From NCBI GenBank assembly GCA_026388595.1, contig JAPLJM010000226.1:1-9095 (forward strand): DNA of 9,095 nt, in the 5' to 3' direction. Both the position numbers and the translations under genes were made by a program. Below, piece by piece: positions 1 to 5,878 of this stretch. The notes beneath the pieces were generated by a model. It ran no database searches. It had not been told where the DNA came from and saw nothing but the letters and a program-made list of their open reading frames with translations. Position 1 is the first letter of the stretch. Each line of letters starts with the position of its first letter. This DNA is from Deltaproteobacteria bacterium (GTDB taxonomy: Bacteria; Desulfobacterota; Syntrophia; Syntrophales; Fen-1087).

Positions 1-21
1 ATTAAAGAGATGGATCATCCC

Positions 22-67
22 CCACCCGACGCTAAGCGAAGCTCTGACGGTATCCTAAAACGGGTGG
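22..67 (-). repeat. Inverted repeat downstream of the peroxiredoxin gene
   Basis: CCACCCG at 22-28 and CGGGTGG at 61-67 form a perfect 7-bp inverted repeat just after the peroxiredoxin stop codon, with a 32-base loop. It could form the 3' end of the operon transcript. There is no U-tract after it in the minus direction, so it is not a canonical intrinsic terminator. Confidence 0.3.
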
Positions 68-70
68 TTT

Positions 71-535
71 CTATTCCTTCAGTACGTCGAAAATTTCCCC
101 GAGGTCGGGAAGCTGTTTGATCGGATAAACCCTGACAAACAGGACCTTGCCCGCTTCGTCCACAAGGATGTTGGCCCGCTCCGAAAACCCTTCCACCCGG
201 AGAATGCCCAATGATTTCGCCACCGCGCCATGAGGCCAGAAATCGGCCAGGAGTCTCGTATTTTTGATTTTCAGGCTTTTGGCCCAGGCGGCCTTACAAG
301 GAACGCTGTCGATGCTGATGCCCAGGGCCACCGTGTTTAATTTGTCAAAAACCCTTCTGTTTTTCTCCAGGTCCTGCATCTGTCGGGCGCAGATGGATGT
401 CCAGGCCAGGGGATGGAAGGAGAGCAGCACTCTTTTTCCTTTGCATGCCGCCAGGTTGAAGTCTTGCCCGTTCTGATCTTTCAGGTTAAAATCCTTTACC
501 TTTTTGCCTTTCTGCACCGTCTTGGCTTCTGCCAT
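71..535 (-). CDS. Peroxiredoxin (AhpC/TSA family, redoxin domain)
   Basis: This 154-residue protein should be a cytoplasmic thiol peroxidase that reduces hydrogen peroxide or organic hydroperoxides. The peroxidatic motif PxxxTxxC is seen at residues 42-49 (P42, T46, C49). The family's conserved downstream arginine is probably R120, in SERANILVD, and a PHGAVAKSLGI segment at 101-111 matches the usual region before it. C31 and C80 are other cysteines, and C80 could be a resolving cysteine, but this cannot be decided by eye. The length fits short AhpE/BCP-like peroxiredoxins. The ATG is preceded by GGAGG at 542-546 with a 6-base spacing, so the start is well supported. It is the last gene of the minus-strand block, 67 bases after the acetyltransferase. 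No promoter of its own was recognised, so it may be cotranscribed or a separate gene. Confidence 0.9.
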   Translation of the reverse strand: MAEAKTVQKGKKVKDFNLKDQNGQDFNLAACKGKRVLLSFHPLAWTSICARQMQDLEKNRRVFDKLNTVALGISIDSVPCKAAWAKSLKIKNTRLLADFWPHGAVAKSLGILRVEGFSERANILVDEAGKVLFVRVYPIKQLPDLGEIFDVLKE

Positions 536-602
536 GATGAACCTCCTTTTGAGTAAACACGTAGATCACCCTTCCTTTCAGGGTTTCCATACATAGAAGT
601 TG

Positions 603-1085
603 TCAATCTATAACCTTGACATAAATAATTTTACCGTCGCCGGGGGCGTAAAAATCCGGCAGAAAGCCCGCTTGCCGGTAGCCCCGGGCTTCATAGAACC
701 GCCGGGTGGACTCGTACTGATCCCGGGCGGAGGTTTCCGCATAAATCCGGCGGCCCCCTGCCCCTTGAATCGACGATTCACTCATGGCAAGCATTTTCCG
801 GCCCGCACCCTGCCCTTGAAAATCATGCCGGACGACGATCCAGTATAGATCAAAGCTGGAGAGGGTCGCCGGAACAGGGCCAAAGCAGCTGAAGCCGATG
901 ACATCACCCTCCGATTCCATAAACAGAAAATGATAGCCGCTATCTGCACCCCGGGAAAGCCGTTCATCCACCAGTTCGACGGCGATCTCGATTTCGGCCC
1001 CGGAAAAGTATCCCGTCGACTCCGCGATGTGGCGGACCGCTGTCCGGTCGGATGGGCGGATCTTCTGTCGGAAGGTCATTTTCAA
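603..1085 (-). CDS. GNAT family N-acetyltransferase
   Basis: This 160-residue protein is a single GNAT domain and should transfer an acetyl (or other acyl) group from CoA to an amine. The CoA-binding loop reads QGQGAGR at residues 90-96, after the beta strand LYWIVVRHDF. The RRFYEARGYRQAGF segment at 128-141 is the usual GNAT motif B region. The chosen start is TTG at 1085: GAAAGG at 1093-1098 lies 7 bases from it, and the TTG overlaps the stop of a 58-codon ORF as TTGA. An in-frame ATG at 1079 gives a 158-residue form and is the alternative. Its position after an aminomutase and two ligases suggests it acetylates a pathway intermediate or product, possibly a beta-amino acid or peptide amine. 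It is much shorter than AblB-type beta-lysine acetyltransferases as I recall them, so that name is not used. Confidence 0.85.
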   Translation of the reverse strand: MKMTFRQKIRPSDRTAVRHIAESTGYFSGAEIEIAVELVDERLSRGADSGYHFLFMESEGDVIGFSCFGPVPATLSSFDLYWIVVRHDFQGQGAGRKMLAMSESSIQGAGGRRIYAETSARDQYESTRRFYEARGYRQAGFLPDFYAPGDGKIIYVKVID

Positions 1086-1258
1086 TGCGGTGCCTTTCGA
1101 GAATTTTGCATAACCCGTAAAAAATGGTTTGCAAGCGGCGAATCAAATGTTTTTCGCCTTTCCAGTGCTGAAGTTAACAGCTTGTATTTAATCATAATAT
1201 GGTATGAACAGAGATAAAGCGAAAAAGATTTTTGAGCGGCGGCAAAGCCATTTTTCAC
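1082..1258 (-). CDS. Possible small protein between ligase A and the acetyltransferase (58 aa, GTG start)
   Basis: I do not recognise this ORF. It starts with GTG at 1258, 4 bases after a strong ribosome binding site (AAAGGAG, 1263-1269) that overlaps the stop codon of ligase A. It ends in a TGA that overlaps the TTG start of the acetyltransferase by four bases (TTGA). That arrangement is typical of translationally coupled operon genes. The product would be basic, with an aromatic stretch SFSLYLCSYHIMIKYKLL near its N-terminus and KSRKAPH-like basic residues at its end. Against it, the codons are more AT-rich at third positions than those of the flanking genes, and the region could instead be a spacer holding a promoter. 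The call rests on the signals at both ends, not on homology. Confidence 0.35.
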   Translation of the reverse strand: MKNGFAAAQKSFSLYLCSYHIMIKYKLLTSALERRKTFDSPLANHFLRVMQNSRKAPH

Positions 1259-1268
1259 GAATCTCCTT

Positions 1269-2243
1269 TCATATATCGGCAATGATCCGTTCGATGACCT
1301 GGTTGAATCCCAACCCCCTACGTTCCGCGGCGGCATAAAAACCGCCATCCGGAGACAGGCAAGGGTTGGCATTGATCTCCAGAATCCAGGGCCTGCCTGC
1401 CTCATCCACCCGGAAGTCAACCCGTGCATAGCCCTTCAGATCAAAGAGCTGCCAACAGGCAATGGCCAGATCCATCAGCTTCAGGAGGAGCGGCGCGTCT
1501 TCGGCCGGAAATTCAAAGGTGCGCGGCGTGTGCCGGTATTCAAAGGAATCTTCATCCCACTTTGCCCGATAACCCACGACATGGAGCTTTTCCGGTGGAT
1601 AGTCGTCAAAACGGATTTCTGCCGGAGGCAGGACCTCAGGTCCCTCCGGACCAGCCAGCATGGACAGATTGAATTCCCTGCCGGCCACGAAAAGTTCGGC
1701 AAAACAGGCGCCCCCAAGACTTTCTCTTTTGGATATCATCAGCTTGTGCAGTTTTTTTTCATGCTGGACGGAAACAATGGAATCCTCGTCCAGCCCCACG
1801 GAGGCATGCTCCCAGACGGACTTGATGATATAAAGCCCTGGCGCAAAAGGCTTTCCCTGCGCATCATCAAGGGTTATCCAGGGCGGCGTATCCAATCCGT
1901 TCATCTGCAGGAACTTTTTTGCCATGAGCTTCTGGGAGGTGACAAAGATGGCTTCGGTCCGTGCGCCCGTGTAGGGGATCTTCAAATAATCGAGGATGGA
2001 CGGCGCCATGTGGATGAGGCGGCCCTGCCCCAGGATCGATTCCACCAGGTTAAAAACAAAATCGGGCTGGATGAAGTTTAAGCGGTCCATGAGGTGGAGA
2101 AAATTAGCGGAAACGGGAATGACGGCCGGTTCATAGCCCTGCTCGGCAAGGGAACGGGAAACGCACCCGGCCTGGATCAGGACATCCTGTTCATCCCGGC
2201 CGGCGCTCGCGGGAACTTCACCATGTAGGACAGCGCATTTCAT
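1269..2243 (-). CDS. ATP-grasp ligase, D-Ala-D-Ala ligase-like (ligase A)
   Basis: The 324-residue protein has the Ddl-type ATP-grasp fold, which joins a carboxylate to an amine through an acyl-phosphate using ATP. The N-terminal domain begins MKCAVLHGE. IPYTGARTEA at 89-98 matches the IPYTGSG segment of Ddl, YIIKSVWEHASVG at 138-150 is the ATP-binding loop, and FVAGREFNLSML at 185-196 the central strand. ARVDFRVDEAGRPWILEINANP at 273-294 holds the Mg-binding acidic and asparagine residues (D276, E289, N291). After this, true Ddl has an NTSPGMTSHS-type substrate loop, but here it reads NANPCLSPDGG, so the second substrate is unlikely to be D-alanine. The ATG at 2243 overlaps the stop of a 15-codon ORF (ATGA), and its own ribosome binding site is weak, so translation is probably coupled. 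It lies in the same operon as a second, quite different ATP-grasp ligase. Confidence 0.85.
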   Translation of the reverse strand: MKCAVLHGEVPASAGRDEQDVLIQAGCVSRSLAEQGYEPAVIPVSANFLHLMDRLNFIQPDFVFNLVESILGQGRLIHMAPSILDYLKIPYTGARTEAIFVTSQKLMAKKFLQMNGLDTPPWITLDDAQGKPFAPGLYIIKSVWEHASVGLDEDSIVSVQHEKKLHKLMISKRESLGGACFAELFVAGREFNLSMLAGPEGPEVLPPAEIRFDDYPPEKLHVVGYRAKWDEDSFEYRHTPRTFEFPAEDAPLLLKLMDLAIACWQLFDLKGYARVDFRVDEAGRPWILEINANPCLSPDGGFYAAAERRGLGFNQVIERIIADI

Positions 2244-2287
2244 TTCAACCCGTGTATTTCAAATCGCCTCATTTTTACCTTTGCCAT
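2240..2287 (-). CDS. Leader micro-ORF coupled to ligase A (15 aa)
   Basis: The ORF encodes MAKVKMRRFEIHGLK, a basic 15-residue peptide. It has a much better ribosome binding site than ligase A itself: GGGAGGGG at 2292-2299, 4-6 bases from the ATG at 2287. Its TGA overlaps the ligase A ATG as ATGA (2240-2243). This is what is expected of a leader that carries ribosomes onto a start codon with a weak site of its own. Whether the peptide has any function is unknown. The sequence is short enough to be chance, but signals at both ends make that less likely. Confidence 0.4.
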   Translation of the reverse strand: MAKVKMRRFEIHGLK

Positions 2288-2330
2288 GAATCCCCTCCCG
2301 CCACAGGCGTGAAAGGCTGTTTGGAAGGAA

Positions 2331-3329
2331 TTATTCTCCATGGTGAACGCGTTTCAAGGCCGAGCACATGATCAAATCGATGAGCTGCAAGAAGGTTTTT
2401 CCCATGAGACTGAAAATAATGGGCAGGTCCGAATGCCGGGGATGCAAACCGGCCAGGGGATTGACCTCCATGAAGTTCGGCCGGCCGGTCCGGTCGCTGC
2501 GCAGATCTACACGGCCCGCATCCCGGCAGCCCAGTCCGCGCCAAGCCGCAAGCGCCGTCTCTCCGGCCCGCTTGGCCTCATCATCATCAACCAGACGGTA
2601 TGTCACCAGCGCCTGAAAGTTCTCCTTGTTGAAATAGGAATAGACATCCCGTTCCGCCTGTCCCTTCAGGACAACCTCCATGACCTCGGTGGTAAAGGCA
2701 TCCTTCCCCGTACCGATGATCCCTACGGTGAATTCCCGGCCGGGCAGGAACGTCTCCACCAGCACCGGCTGCTGAAAGGTCGTGAGCAGCTTCCGGCAGA
2801 TCTGTACCAGGGCCTCGGGTGTTTCAATCTTCGACGCGGCGCTGATCCCCTTGCCCGTCCCCTCGGCCACAGGCTTGGCGAAAAGGGGAAAGGGAGGGTG
2901 TATCCCCGCAATGTGATCTTCCGTTTCGATGACCTTAAAATCGGGAGTGGGAATTCCCAGGTCGCGGATGACATGTTTGGCCATGCCCTTGTGCAATGTC
3001 AGCGACAGCGCCAGAACATCAGAAAAGGTATAGGGGATGGCATAGGCGTCCAGAATGGCGGGAACCTGCGCCTCCCGGCCGAATCCCCGGAGACCTTCCG
3101 CGATGTTGAAAACCATATCCCAGCGGTCGCCCGCCACAAGCCTGCCCGTCAGTGACCGGATATGGCCGATGCGGTCGGTCTCGTAGCCGAGATCTCCCAG
3201 GGCGTGTTCAATGGCGTCGATGGTTTCGGAGCGGTCAAACTCCGCGGTTTCCTCCTCGCTGTAGCCCTCGGCCAGATAGTCGTCACGCAGATCATAGGCC
3301 ATGCCGATCTTCAAGCGGCCGCGATTCAA
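2331..3329 (-). CDS. ATP-grasp ligase, D-Ala-D-Ala ligase-like (ligase B)
   Basis: This 332-residue protein is a second Ddl-type ATP-grasp ligase, only distantly like ligase A. KIGMAYDLRDDYLAEGYSEE at residues 7-26 replaces the VLxGGxSxEReVS motif of Ddl. IPYTFSDVLALSLTLHKGMAK at 98-118 matches the Ddl IPYTGSG...DK region, and LFAKPVAEGTGKGI at 149-162 is the ATP loop with K152. VETFLPGREFTVGI at 191-204, GRVDLR at 272-277 and FMEVNPLAGLHP at 286-297 give the metal- and phosphate-binding residues (D275, E288, N290). The Ddl loop NTSPGMTxxS is replaced by NPLAGLHPRHSD, so D-Ala-D-Ala activity is doubtful. The TTG start at 3329 overlaps the aminomutase stop as TTGA. An in-frame TTG at 3314 (protein beginning at KIG) and an ATG at 3302 are alternatives, since no strong ribosome binding site marks any of them. 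Confidence 0.85.
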   Translation of the reverse strand: MNRGRLKIGMAYDLRDDYLAEGYSEEETAEFDRSETIDAIEHALGDLGYETDRIGHIRSLTGRLVAGDRWDMVFNIAEGLRGFGREAQVPAILDAYAIPYTFSDVLALSLTLHKGMAKHVIRDLGIPTPDFKVIETEDHIAGIHPPFPLFAKPVAEGTGKGISAASKIETPEALVQICRKLLTTFQQPVLVETFLPGREFTVGIIGTGKDAFTTEVMEVVLKGQAERDVYSYFNKENFQALVTYRLVDDDEAKRAGETALAAWRGLGCRDAGRVDLRSDRTGRPNFMEVNPLAGLHPRHSDLPIIFSLMGKTFLQLIDLIMCSALKRVHHGE

Positions 3330-4636
3330 TGGATCTCTCTATGGAGGAGCTGGCGGTCCGGATACCGGTACAGCTGGCCCTGATAATTTCTCAAGAGCAG
3401 TTCGCCATCCTTGTATCCAAGGGTATATTGGGGGAGCAAAGGGATCTTGCCACCGCCGCCGGGTGCGTCGATCACATAGGTCGGGACGGCGTAACCCGTT
3501 GTGTGTCCCCGCAACCCGTCCATGATCTCCAGGCCTCTCTCCACGGGCGTGCGAAAATGCGAGGAACCGGGAATGGGGTCGCATTGATAGAGGTAATAGG
3601 GTTTCACGCGGACCTGCAGGAGCTGGTGCATCAGTTTTTTCATCGTTTCCAGATCATCGTTGATACCGGACAGGAGCACCGTCTGGCTCCCCAGGGGAAT
3701 CCCCGCATCCGCCAGTCGGGCACAGGCCTGCGTCATCTCCGGGGTGATTTCGTCGGGATGGGTCACATGAATGCTGATCCATAAAGGATGGTACCGTTTG
3801 AGCATCCGGATTAATTCCGGTGTGATCCGCTGGGGCATGACAACAGGCGCTTTGGTCCCGATACGCAGCAGCTCCACATGGGGAATCCGCCGCAGGCGGG
3901 ATAAAAGCCATTGCAGCTTCTTATCGGACAAGGTCAGCGGATCGCCGCCGGAGAGCAGGACATCCCGGATCCGGGTGTTGGCGGCGATGTAGGCGATCGC
4001 CTTTTCCCACAAATCAATCTGGAAGGGATGTTCACCCCGGTGGCCCACGAAGCGGGAACGGGTGCAATAACGGCAATAGGTGGAACAGAAATCCGTCACC
4101 AGGAAGAGCACCCGGTCCGGATAACGATGCACGATGCCGGGAACGGGGCTGTCCAGCTCTTCCGCCAAAGGATCATCCGCTTCGTCGTCACTGCGAAAGC
4201 ATTCATCGATGGAGGGAACAACGGAACGGCGCAGGGGATGACCGGCGTCTTCGCTATCAAGGAGACTGGCGTAATAGGGCGTAATGGCAACTGGCAGAGA
4301 TCCGGCATGACCCAGCATGGCATGGCGCTCGTTTTCGGAAAGCCGGATGACCCGGCTCAAGGCTTGGAGGTCACGGATCCGATTGCGGATCTGCCATTGC
4401 CAGTCATGCCAATGTTCGTCGGTGATGTCCGGATAGAAACGCCTTCGGAAGGCCTGAGCACCGGCACTGTCTTCATAACGGGATGAAACGCGGGAAACAG
4501 AGGCCCTCGCCTCCGGCGGGGCAGGCTGTGGAGGGTGTGCTGAAAAAAGGTCGTACGTCTGTCTTTTGAAACCAAGAAGCCCTGTCAAGCTACCGGGAGG
4601 TTCCTCCTCCTCGTTGAAAAGGGTTTCGTTTTCCAT
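3326..4636 (-). CDS. kamA: Lysine 2,3-aminomutase family radical SAM enzyme
   Basis: The 436-residue protein should convert L-lysine to L-beta-lysine with a 4Fe-4S cluster, S-adenosylmethionine and PLP. The cluster motif CSTYCRYC gives C184, C188 and C191, followed by SGGDPL at 229-234. PLP is expected on K397 in DAPGGGGK. The aspartates that bind the lysine epsilon-amino group in the clostridial enzyme (D293, D330) match D353 (YQCD) and D390 (VIDAPGG), with spacing from the first cysteine nearly the same. Glutamate 2,3-aminomutase has Lys and Asn there, so lysine is the likely substrate. Length and the intact aspartates argue against EpmB. The start is the ATG at 4636, with GGAGG at 4645-4649 spaced 8 bases away. 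A TTG at 4711 would add 25 residues but has a badly spaced site. It is the first main gene of the operon and overlaps ligase B by four bases. Confidence 0.92.
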   Translation of the reverse strand: MENETLFNEEEEPPGSLTGLLGFKRQTYDLFSAHPPQPAPPEARASVSRVSSRYEDSAGAQAFRRRFYPDITDEHWHDWQWQIRNRIRDLQALSRVIRLSENERHAMLGHAGSLPVAITPYYASLLDSEDAGHPLRRSVVPSIDECFRSDDEADDPLAEELDSPVPGIVHRYPDRVLFLVTDFCSTYCRYCTRSRFVGHRGEHPFQIDLWEKAIAYIAANTRIRDVLLSGGDPLTLSDKKLQWLLSRLRRIPHVELLRIGTKAPVVMPQRITPELIRMLKRYHPLWISIHVTHPDEITPEMTQACARLADAGIPLGSQTVLLSGINDDLETMKKLMHQLLQVRVKPYYLYQCDPIPGSSHFRTPVERGLEIMDGLRGHTTGYAVPTYVIDAPGGGGKIPLLPQYTLGYKDGELLLRNYQGQLYRYPDRQLLHREIH

Positions 4637-4700
4637 AAAGTCAGCCTCCTCTTTCTTATTAAAAAACGATGAGGGCGGGATGCGCCGCTCATGACTTTTT

Positions 4701-4787
4701 TCATCGCTCAAACCCCTTTCTCTGGCACTGCTTCAAAAGGCTGATGACCCTTTCATCACGAGATTTGATTTTCCCATCGATTCTCAT
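4701..4787 (-). CDS. Possible leader ORF upstream of kamA (28 aa)
   Basis: A 28-codon ORF begins with ATG at 4787 and ends in a TGA that overlaps another ATG (4704) as ATGA. It contains DERVISLLKQCQRKGFER, a plausible helical, charged peptide. The ORF that starts at 4704 has AAGGGG 8 bases upstream, runs 39 very basic codons to 4585 and overlaps the kamA start in another frame. The ribosome binding site of the 4787 start is weak (GAAG only). These ORFs lie inside the predicted kamA leader, so a translational leader is possible, but chance is a serious alternative. Confidence 0.22.
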   Translation of the reverse strand: MRIDGKIKSRDERVISLLKQCQRKGFER

Positions 4788-4806
4788 GACTTCAGTGTTT
4801 TTTCGC

Positions 4807-4833
4807 ATTACATTTTTTGTCTCTTTATGTCAA
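4807..4833 (-). promoter_or_regulatory. Candidate sigma70 promoter for the kamA operon
   Basis: On the minus strand a perfect TTGACA lies at 4833-4828. A TGTAAT follows at 4812-4807 after a 15-base spacer (or TAATGC after 17). The predicted start near 4800 would give a kamA leader of about 165 nt. The -35 element is strong and the -10 spacing is short, so this is a candidate only. Confidence 0.4.
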
Positions 4834-4933
4834 TAGTTTTTTCACATTTTTTATCAAAATAATTTAAAAAATATTTGCCCGAAAAAACTTCATTTTTTTA
4901 AGCTCATTTCTTTATAAAAAATATCCCTTCACC

Positions 4934-4953
4934 TTCACTAATTTTCACTAATT
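4934..4953 (+). repeat. Tandem 10-bp direct repeat beside the mutM promoter
   Basis: TTCACTAATT occurs twice without a gap at 4934-4943 and 4944-4953, ending 4 bases before the mutM -35 box. The period is one DNA helical turn, which would suit a regulator binding in tandem on one face. It could also be a simple local duplication in AT-rich DNA. Confidence 0.4.
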
Positions 4954-4957
4954 TTTC

Positions 4958-4985
4958 TTGACAGGAAGGCTGCATCGTCTACAAT
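4958..4985 (+). promoter_or_regulatory. Sigma70-type promoter for mutM
   Basis: TTGACA at 4958-4963 is followed after 16 bases by TACAAT at 4980-4985, close to the consensus. Transcription would start near 4992 and give a leader of roughly 70 nt. The leader holds a short GC hairpin (GCCCG 4999-5003, CGGGC 5007-5011) and a 12-codon ORF at 5015-5053 whose stop overlaps the ATG at 5050. Confidence 0.7.
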
Positions 4986-5064
4986 CGCCCAACCCCCTGC
5001 CCGGTGCGGGCGCCATGAAGGATAGGGACTTTCATGTAAAAAAGGAGGGATGAAGAAGGGGAGC

Positions 5065-5844
5065 ATGCCGGAACTTCCAGAGGTGGAAACGCTGTGCCGT
5101 CAGTTAAAGCAGGAGATCCTGGGCGGCGTCATTCAGGATCTGATCGTCCTGGACACCAAAATCGGCCCTGTGGAAAACATGGCCGGCCGTCCTGTCCGGT
5201 CTGTAAACCGGCAGGGTAAATTTCTTTTGATCAGGCTCGATCAAGATCGAACCCTGCACATCCATCTGCGCATGTCCGGACGGCTTTTATGGCAGCGCCA
5301 TCCGGAGGAACTGCCGGCGCATAGCCGGTTCATGATTTGTTTTCCGCAGGGCAGGCTCGCCTGTATCGATCCGCGGCGCTTTGCCACCCTGTCCCTGCAG
5401 GATGGGAAAGACCGGGCGGCGCACATTCCCGATCCCCTGAAGGCCTTCAACGCCTCGATCCTCTGGAAAATAGCGCAGGGCCGGCAAGCGCCCGTCAAAT
5501 CCTTTCTGCTGAATCAGGCCATCATTGCCGGGATTGGCAACATCTACGCCTGTGAAATGCTTCACGAGGCGGCCATAAGCCCCCGGTGCAAGGCCGGCAG
5601 CCTGTCGTCGGCGGCATGGCGGAAAGTCGCCCGGGCCGGTCGAAACATCCTGCTTAAAGCCACCGCCTGCCGGGGAACCTCGATCTCCGATTGGCGCGAC
5701 CTTTACGGAGAGAAAGGTGAATACCAAAATCACCTGGCAGTGTACGGCCGAAAAGGGCTTCCCTGTCCCCGCTGCGGAGATGAAGTAAAACGCACCGTCG
5801 TCAGCGGTCGTGGAACTTATTTCTGTGAAAGCTGTCAAAAATGA
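5065..5844 (+). CDS. mutM: Formamidopyrimidine-DNA glycosylase (8-oxoguanine repair)
   Basis: This 259-residue enzyme removes 8-oxoguanine and formamidopyrimidines from DNA and nicks the abasic site. The start must be the ATG at 5065: after Met removal the sequence is PELPEVE, and that N-terminal proline is the catalytic nucleophile, with E3 beside it. An upstream in-frame ATG at 5050 has a GGAGG close by but would bury the proline under five residues. Other expected residues are present: K52 (QGKFLL), the lesion-face MSGRL at 70-74, R105 (DPRRF), and N159 in GIGNIYACE of the H2TH region. The C-terminal zinc finger has C234, C237, C254 and C257, with R249 in its loop. The length is slightly below that of the E. 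coli enzyme (269). It stands alone under its own promoter and converges on the CsgG-like gene. It has no obvious link to the left operon. Confidence 0.95.
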   Translation: MPELPEVETLCRQLKQEILGGVIQDLIVLDTKIGPVENMAGRPVRSVNRQGKFLLIRLDQDRTLHIHLRMSGRLLWQRHPEELPAHSRFMICFPQGRLACIDPRRFATLSLQDGKDRAAHIPDPLKAFNASILWKIAQGRQAPVKSFLLNQAIIAGIGNIYACEMLHEAAISPRCKAGSLSSAAWRKVARAGRNILLKATACRGTSISDWRDLYGEKGEYQNHLAVYGRKGLPCPRCGDEVKRTVVSGRGTYFCESCQK

Positions 5845-5845
5845 G

Positions 5846-5872
5846 GGAATTTTTTAATTGATTTCCTCTCGC
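5846..5872. terminator. Weak hairpin between convergent mutM and the CsgG-like gene
   Basis: Just after the mutM stop, GAGGGAAT and ATTTCCTC can pair over 8 bp with one G-T wobble around an AT-rich loop. It occupies most of the 34-base gap between two convergent genes and could serve both strands. Neither side has a good U-tract after the stem. Confidence 0.3.
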
Positions 5873-5878
5873 CCCGAT

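Larger units (their letters stand above)
4637..5064. other. Divergent AT-rich promoter region between kamA and mutM
   Basis: This spacer separates the minus-strand operon from mutM. The part from about 4800 to 4960 is strongly AT-rich, with many runs of A and T. It holds the two candidate promoters (minus at 4807-4833, plus at 4958-4985), a 10-bp tandem repeat next to the mutM -35 box, and possible leader ORFs on both strands. No conserved gene is visible in it. Confidence 0.7.

Noticed and set aside
2340..3155. Long plus-strand ORF antisense to ligase B (271 codons)
   Set aside because: It mirrors a conserved gene in GC-rich DNA, has no family features and no convincing start signals.
1269..3329. 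Naming the two ligases ddl (D-alanine-D-alanine ligase)
   Set aside because: The fold fits, but the substrate loop of both differs from Ddl and the setting beside kamA points to another role.
3911..4486. Long plus-strand ORF antisense to kamA
   Set aside because: The conserved radical SAM gene explains this region; the antisense frame has no recognisable motif.
4637..4711. N-terminal extension of KamA from a TTG at 4711
   Set aside because: Its AAGGGG is only 1 base from the TTG, while the ATG at 4636 has a well-spaced GGAGG.
5050..5064. mutM start at ATG 5050
   Set aside because: It would put five residues before the proline that must be N-terminal for catalysis.
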